This document shows, piece by piece, positions 17,504 to 25,642 of a stretch of DNA of 64,000 nt. Every line of letters begins with the position of its first letter. The stretch's first letter is position 1. The translations under genes were made by a program, and so were the position numbers. Source of the stretch: Candidatus Tectomicrobia bacterium (GTDB taxonomy: Bacteria > UBA8248); the NCBI GenBank assembly GCA_016192135.1, contig JACPUR010000013.1, positions 213,175-277,174 on the forward strand. The letters run 5' to 3'. Under the pieces are notes generated by a model. The model searched no databases. It saw only the letters and a program-made list of their open reading frames with translations, and was not told where the DNA came from.

Positions 17504-18718
17504 TCAAATGATCCCTTCTGCCGCCAAATCGGTCATGTCGAGCTCGGAAAGGCCCAAATGCTTCTTGAAAATTTCATCGTTGTCGGCACCCATGCGTTTT
17601 CCCGCATGGCTCACGGATCCGGGAGTGAGCGTCATCTTGGGAAAGACGCCTTCCATCATCAGCGATTCCTTGTCTTCGTCCGGAACATGAATCACCATCT
17701 CCCTGGCCTTCGCATGGGGGTCTTTGATGATGTCGCGGATGTCATAGATCGGCGCCACGGGGATCTCGCTCTTCCTAAGCAGTCCGACGGTCTGATCCAG
17801 CGTATGCTCCGCCATCCATTTCCCGACGATCGCGTCGAGCGCGTCGACGTTCTTCACCCTGTTCATGTTCGTACTGAAGCGATGATCCCGGATGAGCTCC
17901 GGCTGGCCCATAACGGCGAAAAATTTTGTGGCCATCGTCTGGGTCGAGGCCGCGAGAGCCACCCAGCGTCCGTCCTTCGTCCTGTAGGTGTTCCTCGGGG
18001 CGCTCGCGGCCCTGTTGCCGATGCGCTTCGGGGGCTCCCCGGTGAGTTCATACGCGAGCGCATTTGGCCCCACCATCGCGTAAAGGCTCTCCCAGATGCT
18101 CACATCGATGACCTGGCCCACCCCGGTGCCGACGACGTCGCGGTAATGGACGGCGAACATCGCCGCCAGGGCGCCATGGAACGCGGCAAAGCTGTCGGCG
18201 AGGGCGAATTGAGGAAGGACGGGAGGGCCATCCGGCTCTCCCGTCATCGCGGCGAAGCCGCTCATCGCCTCCATGAGGGTGCCGAAGCCGGGGAAGCTGC
18301 TGTAGGGACCGTACTGGCCGTAGCCCGTCACCCGCACCATGATGAGACGGGGATTGATCCGGGAGAGGTCCTCGTAGCGTATGCCCCATTCCTCGAGCCG
18401 GCCCGGCCTGAAATTCTCGATGAAGATGTCCGCGTCCCGGAGCAGGCGGACGAGAAGCTCGCGCCCTTTCGGCTTGGAGATGTCGAGGGTGATGAACTTC
18501 TTGTTCCGATCGTAGCATTTCCAGAAGGGATTGATCCCATCGACGGAGAAGCCGAACTGCCTCAGGTGGTCGCCCGTCTTTGGGTGTTCCACGTGGATGA
18601 CTTCCGCGCCGAAGTCGGCCATGAGCCGGCCGCACAGGGGCGCGGCTATGACCGTCGCGCATTCCACCACCTTCAGGCCCTGAAGGGCGTTGGGCTTCAC
18701 ACCATTGTCCGGGATCAT
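17504..18718 (-). CDS. CaiB/BaiF family CoA-transferase (class III)
   Basis: This 404-residue enzyme begins with LQGLKVVECATVIAAPLCGR and LMADFGAEVIHVEHPKTGD, the class-III CoA-transferase signature. NKKFITLDISKPKGRELLVR and ENFRPGRLEEWG follow. An aspartate in GVGQVIDVSIWESL is at the position of the catalytic Asp that forms the aspartyl-CoA thioester. The start at 18718 follows GAGAGG. It would load CoA onto an imported carboxylic acid, feeding the acyl-CoA dehydrogenase and CitE-like lyase of the same operon. Confidence 0.88.
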   Translation of the reverse strand: MIPDNGVKPNALQGLKVVECATVIAAPLCGRLMADFGAEVIHVEHPKTGDHLRQFGFSVDGINPFWKCYDRNKKFITLDISKPKGRELLVRLLRDADIFIENFRPGRLEEWGIRYEDLSRINPRLIMVRVTGYGQYGPYSSFPGFGTLMEAMSGFAAMTGEPDGPPVLPQFALADSFAAFHGALAAMFAVHYRDVVGTGVGQVIDVSIWESLYAMVGPNALAYELTGEPPKRIGNRAASAPRNTYRTKDGRWVALAASTQTMATKFFAVMGQPELIRDHRFSTNMNRVKNVDALDAIVGKWMAEHTLDQTVGLLRKSEIPVAPIYDIRDIIKDPHAKAREMVIHVPDEDKESLMMEGVFPKMTLTPGSVSHAGKRMGADNDEIFKKHLGLSELDMTDLAAEGII

Positions 18719-18781
18719 CCGCGCCTCTCGCCGTGAGTGCCAAAACCGCCGATTGCCGGCGCCATCGCCCGAGCCCACGCC

Positions 18782-19981
18782 TCAACGGACGACGCATATC
18801 TCCGCAAGCGGGTACCTGTGCAGGTTTTCAATGCCGCTGTCGCTGACGACGGATGTGTCGCCGATCCAGATCCCCGCCGTCTCCGCCTCGTTCACCGGCC
18901 ATGCGACCACATTCACGCAGTGGTTTCTCTCGAAGACGAAGTCGGGGTCGGTGACGGTGTCGCCGGACGCGCGGATGTCCGGAGGAGAGTTGTAGTTCGA
19001 CCATCCGAAGATGCACGTCTTCGGCGTGTAGCCGCCTTTCCGGATGGCGTCGATGCACGGCCGCGCGAGATCACTCCCCTTGATGCCCGGCTTAATCGCG
19101 GAGTGGAGATCCGCGTGCGTCTTCTGGCCCAACCGGAACATCGCCGCGTACTGGGGCGTCGGCTCTCCCACGAAATACGTGCCCCAGATTTTCCCGAAAT
19201 ATCCCCCCCACCCGACCGCGATCTCGGTCATGATGACATCGCCCATCTGGATGGGGGTGGTCAGGGCGAGCTGATGGGCATAGATCATGTCCGGATTGCT
19301 CATGGGGGTCCGTCCCACATGGCCGAAAGGAATCTTCCCATCCATGTCGTGAGCGGCGCGCAGCACGATGTTGTACAGGTCGCAGGGCCGCACCCCCGGG
19401 CGCGTGGCCCGGACCATGAGATCGTAGGCGGCGTCCGTCATGGCCGCCGCCCTGCGCATGTAAGCCATCTCTTCATCGCTCTTGACCAGCCTCAGCCGCT
19501 CGAACCATTCGGTCACTATCTCGAAGTCCGCCTTGGGCAGCGCTCGGGTGATCGCGATGTGATGGTCGTAGGGAAGATTGATGTTGGCCCAGTGCATCGC
19601 TCCGACGATCCCGATGCGCTTCTCGTCGAGGCCTAGCTCCTTGAGCCGATCCGCCACCCGCAGGGGAGTCTGCGCCATGCCTCCGGCGCGCACGTCCTTC
19701 AGGTGGGTGGTCTGCTTCACGTTCTTGAGGTGATTTCCCCACGTCGTGAAGACGGTCGGCTCTCCTTCGAGCGGGAACACGACGTAGGTCTGGACGAATC
19801 CGGCGAAGCTGGCGATGTAGACCACGTTCGGCTGGCCGGGGTCCGTCCCCAGGTAGCCCCCGATCCCATAGACGATGAGGCCATCGAGGCTCTTCGCCCG
19901 CATGGCGGTCCGGATACGCTCATACCTGGCCGCGTATTCCTCCTTTGAGAACCAAGGCCAAAAGTTGTTTTGGCACTTCAT
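18782..19981 (-). CDS. M24 (creatinase/Xaa-Pro aminopeptidase) fold protein with altered metal site
   Basis: This 399-residue protein has the creatinase-like N-terminal domain (YAARYERIRTAMRAKSLDGL) and a pita-bread C-terminal domain (FERLRLVKSDEEMAYMRRAA, LYNIVLRAAHDMDG). The segment that normally reads D-x-G...D-ITRT is GDVIMTEIAVGWGGYFGKIW, so the two metal-binding aspartates are not evident, and the usual His and Glu ligands near the end are also hard to place. It may be a non-peptidase member such as a creatinase- or DMSP-lyase-like enzyme. The start at 19981 is set by GAGGAAGG; residues upstream are unlikely. Confidence 0.75.
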   Translation of the reverse strand: MKCQNNFWPWFSKEEYAARYERIRTAMRAKSLDGLIVYGIGGYLGTDPGQPNVVYIASFAGFVQTYVVFPLEGEPTVFTTWGNHLKNVKQTTHLKDVRAGGMAQTPLRVADRLKELGLDEKRIGIVGAMHWANINLPYDHHIAITRALPKADFEIVTEWFERLRLVKSDEEMAYMRRAAAMTDAAYDLMVRATRPGVRPCDLYNIVLRAAHDMDGKIPFGHVGRTPMSNPDMIYAHQLALTTPIQMGDVIMTEIAVGWGGYFGKIWGTYFVGEPTPQYAAMFRLGQKTHADLHSAIKPGIKGSDLARPCIDAIRKGGYTPKTCIFGWSNYNSPPDIRASGDTVTDPDFVFERNHCVNVVAWPVNEAETAGIWIGDTSVVSDSGIENLHRYPLAEICVVR

Positions 19982-20036
19982 GACGCCTTCCTCTCGGCAA
20001 TAAAGCGCCTGATGGCGCACGGGCCGATCAGCCGGA

Positions 20037-21221
20037 CTACAGGCCCGCGGCCACCTTGAGCCGTTTGATGTAGTTTCCGCCGTCGAGATGCTTGATGGAA
20101 AACGAGTCCCGCAGGAGCTTCTCGAAAGGGGCTTCCTTCATCACGCCCATGCCGCCCGCCAGCTCCGCAGCCTTGTGGGCGATTTCAAAGGAATGGTTGG
20201 TGCAGAAGCACATCACGGCGGGCACGCGCTTGGGATCCGGCGTCCCATGATCCGTGGACCATGCCACGTTCCACACGAGGGACCGCATCGCCTGGAGCGA
20301 GGCGTACATGTCGGCGAGCTCGCAGGCGATGGCCTGATGCTCGATGATGGGCTTGCCGCCCTGGACGCGGTTCTTGCAGAATTCGACGATTTCCTCGAAG
20401 GCCGCCCGGGCGACTCCAATGGACCGTGCGGCGTTCAGGATGCCGTCGTTCGCCAGCGACGCGCGGATGGAGACGATCCCGCGGCCTTCCGGCCCCAGCA
20501 TCCATTCCTTGGGGACGCGGCAGTTTTCGAAGATGATCTCGGCGTTCCTCAGGAGCCGGAAACCCATCTTGTCGTGCACCCGGCCGTATCTCATCCCAGG
20601 ATGGCCGTCCGGGATGAGGAAGCAGGTGCAACCGTCCAGCATGCCTTTGCTCGGGTCCGTCCTCGTGAAGACATAGTAGAGCTTGGCGATTCCGCCATGT
20701 CCGATGAACTGCTTCATCCCGTTGATCACGAAATGATCGCCATCCTTCACGGCCGTCGTCCGCACCCCCGCGCCGGGGGCGTTGTAGGGAAGGATGTTGT
20801 CGCCTCCGGAATCCGGTTCGGTCATCCCGACCGCCACGAGAAAGGTGGGGTCCGCGCAGAAATCCCTGAGCCACTTGTCGCGCACGTCCTCGGTCGTCAC
20901 GCGGCGGTCGCTCAGCATGTGATAGAGCTTGCGGCCGTTGATCGGCAGGCTGCCGAGCGACACATCGCCCACGCCTAGCTCTTCGCACACGATAACCACC
21001 GTCACGGTGTCTTCGACGCCCCCGCCGCCGTACTGCTCCGGAACCGCGAGAGTCCGAAAGCCCAACTCGGAGCACCGCTTGATGAGATCCATGCTCACGC
21101 AGTCATCGGGCGTCTGGCCCTTATCGAGCTCCTTGACGAGGGGTTTCGCCTCGTTCTTGACGAAGTCTCGTGCCAGTTTTTGCAGCGCGACCTGCTCTTC
21201 GGATAATGCAAAATCGACCAT
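20037..21221 (-). CDS. Acyl-CoA dehydrogenase
   Basis: This 394-residue flavoprotein shows the acyl-CoA dehydrogenase order: helical N-terminus (FALSEEQVALQKLARDFVKN), substrate/FAD loop VAVGMTEPDSGGDN, KDGDHFVINGMKQFIGHGG, and the C-terminal helical domain with GGMGVMKEAPFEKLLRDSFS. At the place of the catalytic Glu (usually IYEGT) it reads HLDGGNYIKR, so an Asp appears to replace it. It would oxidise an acyl-CoA formed by the CoA-transferase of the same operon. RBS GGGAGGAAA lies upstream. Confidence 0.88.
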   Translation of the reverse strand: MVDFALSEEQVALQKLARDFVKNEAKPLVKELDKGQTPDDCVSMDLIKRCSELGFRTLAVPEQYGGGGVEDTVTVVIVCEELGVGDVSLGSLPINGRKLYHMLSDRRVTTEDVRDKWLRDFCADPTFLVAVGMTEPDSGGDNILPYNAPGAGVRTTAVKDGDHFVINGMKQFIGHGGIAKLYYVFTRTDPSKGMLDGCTCFLIPDGHPGMRYGRVHDKMGFRLLRNAEIIFENCRVPKEWMLGPEGRGIVSIRASLANDGILNAARSIGVARAAFEEIVEFCKNRVQGGKPIIEHQAIACELADMYASLQAMRSLVWNVAWSTDHGTPDPKRVPAVMCFCTNHSFEIAHKAAELAGGMGVMKEAPFEKLLRDSFSIKHLDGGNYIKRLKVAAGL

Positions 21222-21244
21222 GGAACCATTTCCTCCCGGAACGA

Positions 21245-23284
21245 TCAGCGGTATTGCAACGGGACGGTTGAGGGCTCCGCATCGCGGAGGATGCGCAAAC
21301 GGCTTCTGCGCATAAATTGCATGGCCAATGCGGCGGCCGCCATGCCGAAGCCGGCCATGTCGGTATAGAAGCCGGGGAAGATCAGCAAGAAAGACGCCGC
21401 CAAGAACAAGAGCCTATCGGCGGTGTTCGTCTTGACCACCAAGTATCCTTGGACCCCCGCGGCGAGGAACGCCGTTCCGACGCAGGCGGTGGCCGCCGCC
21501 ATGAATATCTGCCATGGGGTCCCGACCATCAGAAGAGACGGCGCATATACGAACATGTACGGGACGATGAAGGCGGCGATGCCAATCCGCATTCCGGTGA
21601 AGGCGACGCTTATCGGATTGGCCTTAGCGATTCCGGCCGCTGCGTAAGCCGCCAAGGCAACGGGAGGAGTCGTCCCCGACACGATAGAGAAGTGGAACGC
21701 GAACATGTGAGCGGCGAGGGGCGGCACACCCATGTTGATGAGGGCCGGCGCCGCCACGGCTGCCGTGACAATGTATGCCGCCGTCGCCGGAAGGCCCATG
21801 CCGAGGATAATGCAGATGATCATCGTCAGGACGAGGGCCGGGAACAAATGGCCCCCCGAAAGATCCATGAGCAGGGCCGCGAACTTGAGGCCGATTCCCG
21901 TAAGCGAGATGATGCCAACGATGATTCCCGCCGTTGCGCAGGAGACGGCGACTTCCATCATCCCTTTCGGGCCTTCTTCAAGGGCCCGCATCATTCCCGG
22001 CACGCCCATCGCGCTGCGCCGGTCCACGAAGTAGCCGGCCCCCGCCTTGAGCATGGAAAGCGGGCTGAAGGCGGAAAAGCCTCCTCGGCGGACATAATCT
22101 GCCGCCGACTTCACCCACACAATCCCGACGGCCGCGGACAGCGACAGAAGAGATGCGCGTATGGGACTCGAAAATTCCACGACCAGCGAATAGATCAGCA
22201 CCCCGAGAGGAAGAAGGAGATAACCGCCCGTCATCAGGACTTTGCGGATACTCGGAAGCTCTTCCTTCGAGAGGCCCCGAAGCCCTTCCTTCGCCGCCTC
22301 GAAATCCACCATCCAGAAGAGAGCTGCATAATAGATGAGCGCCGGAATCGCGGCGGCCAGCACCACGTCGTAATAGGGGATGTTCAGCAGCTCGGCCATG
22401 ATGAAGGCCGCGGAACCCATGATCGGGGGCGTAATCATCCCTCCGCTCGATGCGATGGATTCCACTGCCCCGGCGAAGTGAGGTTTGTAGCCCGTTTTCT
22501 TCATCAGCGGGATCGTCAGCGTTCCCGTGGTGACCACGTTGGCGATCCCGCTCCCCGAGATGGTCCCGAACAGCGCGCTGGAGAAAATGGCGACCTTGGC
22601 GGGCCCTCCGCGCGTGCGCCCGGCGATGGCAAAGGCCACGTCCATGAAGACGGAGCTGACGCCCGTGGCGCGGAGAAAACCCCCAAATAGGACAAAAAGG
22701 AAGGCGTAGGCGGCCGAGGCGTGCAGGGGAACCCCGAGAAGGCCGCTGTCGCTGAGGAGGTAGCCGAAGATGCGGCTGAGGCTTTTTTCTCCGTGCTTGA
22801 GCATCCCCGGGAAATAGGGGCCGTAATAGGCATAAATCAGCGCGACCAGCGCAATGAGCACCAGCGGCAGACCCACCAGTCTCCGCGTCGCTTCAAGGAC
22901 AAGAACCACAAGGGTGATGCCGGTTGCGACCATCCATATATCGGGGGCCGAAGCCGCGCTGAATTGGATGTCCTCCGCATGCAGGATGACGTAATACACC
23001 CCAAGGGCCCCAAGAGCGATCGCGGCCCAGTCAAGGCTTGAAAGCCGGCGGTCGGGGCTATTGGCCCTGCCTTTCAAGAGGGCAAAGACGAGAACCAGCG
23101 GGATCAGCAGATGCACCGAGCGGAGAATGAGCGGGTCGAGGGGATAGAATCCAAGCCCGACGATATGGAATATGGAGATGGCGACGCCGAACGCGAAGAG
23201 GCCCGCGGCTACCGCGCCGCCGACCCTCCGCGTGGCTCTTCCACCGCCGTCCTCCTGCCCCTCGGGTCCAGCTTGCTCAACCAT
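21245..23284 (-). CDS. TRAP transporter fused permease (TAXI type), copy 2
   Basis: This 679-residue membrane protein is a second DctQ-DctM fusion. It has FGTISGSGIANVVTTGTLTI, ASSGGMITPPIMGSAAFIMA and ILGMGLPATAAYIVTAAVAA, the same signatures as copy 1, but is longer at the N-terminus and diverged throughout. RBS GGAGA lies nine bases before the ATG. It is encoded between the acyl-CoA dehydrogenase gene and TAXI protein 2. Confidence 0.9.
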   Translation of the reverse strand: MVEQAGPEGQEDGGGRATRRVGGAVAAGLFAFGVAISIFHIVGLGFYPLDPLILRSVHLLIPLVLVFALLKGRANSPDRRLSSLDWAAIALGALGVYYVILHAEDIQFSAASAPDIWMVATGITLVVLVLEATRRLVGLPLVLIALVALIYAYYGPYFPGMLKHGEKSLSRIFGYLLSDSGLLGVPLHASAAYAFLFVLFGGFLRATGVSSVFMDVAFAIAGRTRGGPAKVAIFSSALFGTISGSGIANVVTTGTLTIPLMKKTGYKPHFAGAVESIASSGGMITPPIMGSAAFIMAELLNIPYYDVVLAAAIPALIYYAALFWMVDFEAAKEGLRGLSKEELPSIRKVLMTGGYLLLPLGVLIYSLVVEFSSPIRASLLSLSAAVGIVWVKSAADYVRRGGFSAFSPLSMLKAGAGYFVDRRSAMGVPGMMRALEEGPKGMMEVAVSCATAGIIVGIISLTGIGLKFAALLMDLSGGHLFPALVLTMIICIILGMGLPATAAYIVTAAVAAPALINMGVPPLAAHMFAFHFSIVSGTTPPVALAAYAAAGIAKANPISVAFTGMRIGIAAFIVPYMFVYAPSLLMVGTPWQIFMAAATACVGTAFLAAGVQGYLVVKTNTADRLLFLAASFLLIFPGFYTDMAGFGMAAAALAMQFMRRSRLRILRDAEPSTVPLQYR

Positions 23285-23344
23285 CAGATCGGTCTCCGGC
23301 GCGGCACGTGAGGCCCTTCCTCACTTGCATCTTTTGAGCTCTTG

Positions 23345-24322
23345 TCAATCGATCGGCTTGGGGAGCGGTACGTTTTGCTCCTTGAAATAGCGCGCGGCGC
23401 CGGGATGGAACGGCACGATGTTGGCGAATTTGACGTTCTCCAGGCTGAGCTGGCGGCCGAATTCGCCCATGGTCTTGGCCAGCTCGTCTTTCTTGTCGAA
23501 CGTCGTCTTCACCAGACGGTAGGCGACATCGGCGTCGAGCTTGGGATTGCAGATAAGGGACGCCAGCCAGGCCAGGGATTCTCCATCCTTATCGAGGTAC
23601 TTATAGGCGCCCTTCTTGACCGTCCCGATCGAGTACTGGGGGTTCTTCTTGACGAGCCGCTCCAGGTCCGCGCGGTCGAGATAGAAGTAGTTGACCTTGT
23701 GGGTCAATTCCTGGTTCCTGAGCGCCCCAAAAGGAGAAATCGTGGAGATGAGGCCCACGTCGATCAGGCCATCGGCCATCTGGCCGAGGGCATCCCCCCA
23801 GCTCACGTTCACAATCCGCTTGGGCCTGAGGCCGAATTCCGCGACGATGAGGCGCAGGATGAAGTTGGCGGGCCCGGCGGCCGGGCCGGGCGTGATCACC
23901 TTGCCGTTCAGGTCCGACAGCTTGGTGATCTTCTTGCCCCCCAGGCTCCAGATGTCCGACAAGCCCACATACCAGGGGATGCAGGTATTGGTGTTGGTCA
24001 TCTTTTTGCCCTTGGCCCAGGCGAGTCCCTTTTTCCCTTCGTACAAGGTTGTGGTTACTGAAAAGCCGATGTCGGCCGCGCCCGAATCGACGAGCCGGTA
24101 GTTGTCGAGATTTCCCCCCGTGGCCTCCACGTTCACGTTCAAGTCCGGGTTATGCTTCATGATGAAGGCCGCCCAGGCGCTCGACGCCAATTGGAGCGAC
24201 CCTCCGACGGAGGCCGATCCCATCGTGATGATCTTCTTTTCCGCCGCCGAGGCCTTGCCCGCGCCCAGACCAGCGGCGAACATGACAGACCCGGCGAAAA
24301 TGACAAGCGATCTCATCCTCAT
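23345..24322 (-). CDS. TAXI-family TRAP solute-binding protein, copy 2
   Basis: This binding protein of 325 residues (from 24322) has a signal peptide ending near GKASAAEKK and then IITMGSASVGGSLQLASSAW, ATGGNLDNYRLVDSGAADIG and FSVTTTLYEGKKG, typical of TAXI proteins. Three ATGs are possible (24343, 24328, 24322); 24322 is preferred because GGGAGGGG lies at the best distance. It is first in the eight-gene minus-strand operon and pairs with fused permease 2. Confidence 0.85.
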   Translation of the reverse strand: MRMRSLVIFAGSVMFAAGLGAGKASAAEKKIITMGSASVGGSLQLASSAWAAFIMKHNPDLNVNVEATGGNLDNYRLVDSGAADIGFSVTTTLYEGKKGLAWAKGKKMTNTNTCIPWYVGLSDIWSLGGKKITKLSDLNGKVITPGPAAGPANFILRLIVAEFGLRPKRIVNVSWGDALGQMADGLIDVGLISTISPFGALRNQELTHKVNYFYLDRADLERLVKKNPQYSIGTVKKGAYKYLDKDGESLAWLASLICNPKLDADVAYRLVKTTFDKKDELAKTMGEFGRQLSLENVKFANIVPFHPGAARYFKEQNVPLPKPID

Positions 24323-24339
24323 TCCCATGCCCCTCCCGT

Positions 24340-24474
24340 TCATGAAGCCAACGTTCCCGCCCCATCAGGGCCGATGAAAAGCGGCGCCGAGCCACGCTTT
24401 CCGTAGAATGCCGACCCGATCAGTCCCTTGGCCGCGGGGGTTTCGGTTTCGTCGCAATAGGGAATTCTTGGCAT
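24340..24474 (-). CDS. Possible 44-residue leader ORF or gene remnant
   Basis: A short minus-strand frame begins MPRIPYCDETETPAAKGLIG behind GAGGTG and ends just at the TAXI protein start. MPRIPY resembles the opening of carboxymuconolactone-decarboxylase-like proteins, so it may be a truncated remnant; it could equally be a leader peptide, or chance. I do not assign a function. Confidence 0.25.
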   Translation of the reverse strand: MPRIPYCDETETPAAKGLIGSAFYGKRGSAPLFIGPDGAGTLAS

Positions 24475-24575
24475 CGGGCATAACACCTCAGAAGGGGGAC
24501 ACGCCGCCTGGGCCTCCGACCCTTCAGGCGCACCCACCTGCGGGAGAGTTGCGAATTTCTGTAGAATCTAAGAAA

Positions 24576-24604
24576 AATATATCTGTAAATCTGTATTATG
24601 ACAA
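24576..24604 (-). promoter_or_regulatory. Sigma70-type promoter for the TRAP-TAXI operon
   Basis: On the minus strand TTGTCA (24599-24604), a 17-base spacer and TATATT (24576-24581) match the sigma70 consensus at five of six positions each. The leader to the TAXI protein start would be about 245 bases. Confidence 0.55.
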
Positions 24605-24654
24605 CCGCAATCCCTGCCGCGTGAGAGGGGCGAAGACCGGGGTGAGAATCTAAT

Positions 24655-25638
24655 GTGATTGATTCAATTGGTGTTATCGGTGGAGGCTACGTGGGTCACG
24701 GCGTGGCCCAGATGTTCGCCCAGGCTGGCCTCTCCGTCGTCCTATTCAATCGCACCCGGGCAAGCTCCAGCCGGGCGATGGAAAATATCCGGAAGGGATT
24801 GGATCTGTTCGTGGCGGCGGATTTCTTGCCTCCCGCCGCAGCCGAGGCCGCCCTCAAGCGCGTCGAGCCGACGACCGATTTCTCCGCCGCTGTCCTCGCA
24901 TCCGATTTCATCGTCGAAGCCGTCGCGGATGAACTGCCTCTCAAGCAGAAACTATTCAAAGAAATGGACGCCCTGGCGCCCCCTCACATCATCCTAGCCA
25001 GCGAGACATCGGGGCTCCACATCACGGATATCGCGCGAGATACCGTTCATCCGGAACGCTGCATCACGGCGCACAACTACACTCCCCCTCCCCTGATGCC
25101 GGTGGTCGAAGTGGTGCCGGGAGAGAAGACCTCGGCCGAGACGGTTCAGCTCACCTGCGCTCTTCTTCGGCGAATCGGGAAAGATACGGTCATCTGCAAG
25201 GAGGTTTCCGGTCATATCGGATCGAGATTCACCAATGCCCTCCGCCGGGAAGCCTTCCATCTCATCGAACAAGGACTCGCCACGCCGGAAGCAATCGATA
25301 CCGTGATGCGGTCGGTGGGGCGCCTGTTCCCCGTCATGGGAATATTGCTGCTCACGGATTTTTCAGGGGTCGACATGGCCCGGAACAGCCAGCGGAACAT
25401 CCTTCCGCGCCTGAGCCACGATTCCAAGCCGTCCGCGCTGATAGAGAAGATGACGGAAGCGGGAAAGCTGGGGATCAAGTCGGGAGAGGGATTCTACCAG
25501 TGGAATCCCGAGCGCATTCAGGAAATCGTGGAGGCCAGGGGACGGGAGCTTATCCGGTGGATGCGGGCGGCCCCTCTCCCCCCTCTGCCGCCACGCGCCG
25601 GTTTCCAAACGTCATCGACCACACGAAACGAGAGGTAA
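24655..25638 (+). CDS. 3-hydroxyacyl-CoA dehydrogenase family protein
   Basis: This 327-residue protein has an N-terminal NAD fold (SIGVIGGGYVGHGVAQMFAQ, a G-x-G-x-x-G variant) and SDFIVEAVADELPLKQKLFK. The catalytic-His region CITAHNYTPPPLMPVVEVVP matches the HFFNP-x-x-MKLVE motif. A helical C-terminal domain contains GHIGSRFTNALRREAFHLIE. It should oxidise a 3-hydroxyacyl-CoA or related hydroxy-acid with NAD+. The GTG start at 24655 follows GGGGTGAGAA. It leads a three-gene operon with an alpha/beta-hydrolase-like protein and an MDR reductase. Confidence 0.85.
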   Translation: MIDSIGVIGGGYVGHGVAQMFAQAGLSVVLFNRTRASSSRAMENIRKGLDLFVAADFLPPAAAEAALKRVEPTTDFSAAVLASDFIVEAVADELPLKQKLFKEMDALAPPHIILASETSGLHITDIARDTVHPERCITAHNYTPPPLMPVVEVVPGEKTSAETVQLTCALLRRIGKDTVICKEVSGHIGSRFTNALRREAFHLIEQGLATPEAIDTVMRSVGRLFPVMGILLLTDFSGVDMARNSQRNILPRLSHDSKPSALIEKMTEAGKLGIKSGEGFYQWNPERIQEIVEARGRELIRWMRAAPLPPLPPRAGFQTSSTTRNER

Positions 25639-25642
25639 GCCC

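Larger units (their letters stand above)
24323..24654. other. Divergent intergenic region with promoters and a possible leader ORF
   Basis: The AT-rich stretch 24549-24604 holds the promoter of the minus-strand operon and a TATTAT (24594-24599) that could be the -10 of the plus-strand operon. Three TCTGTA copies (24558, 24582, 24590) sit among these elements and could be binding sites. The long leader on the minus side contains a small open frame, listed separately. Confidence 0.5.
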
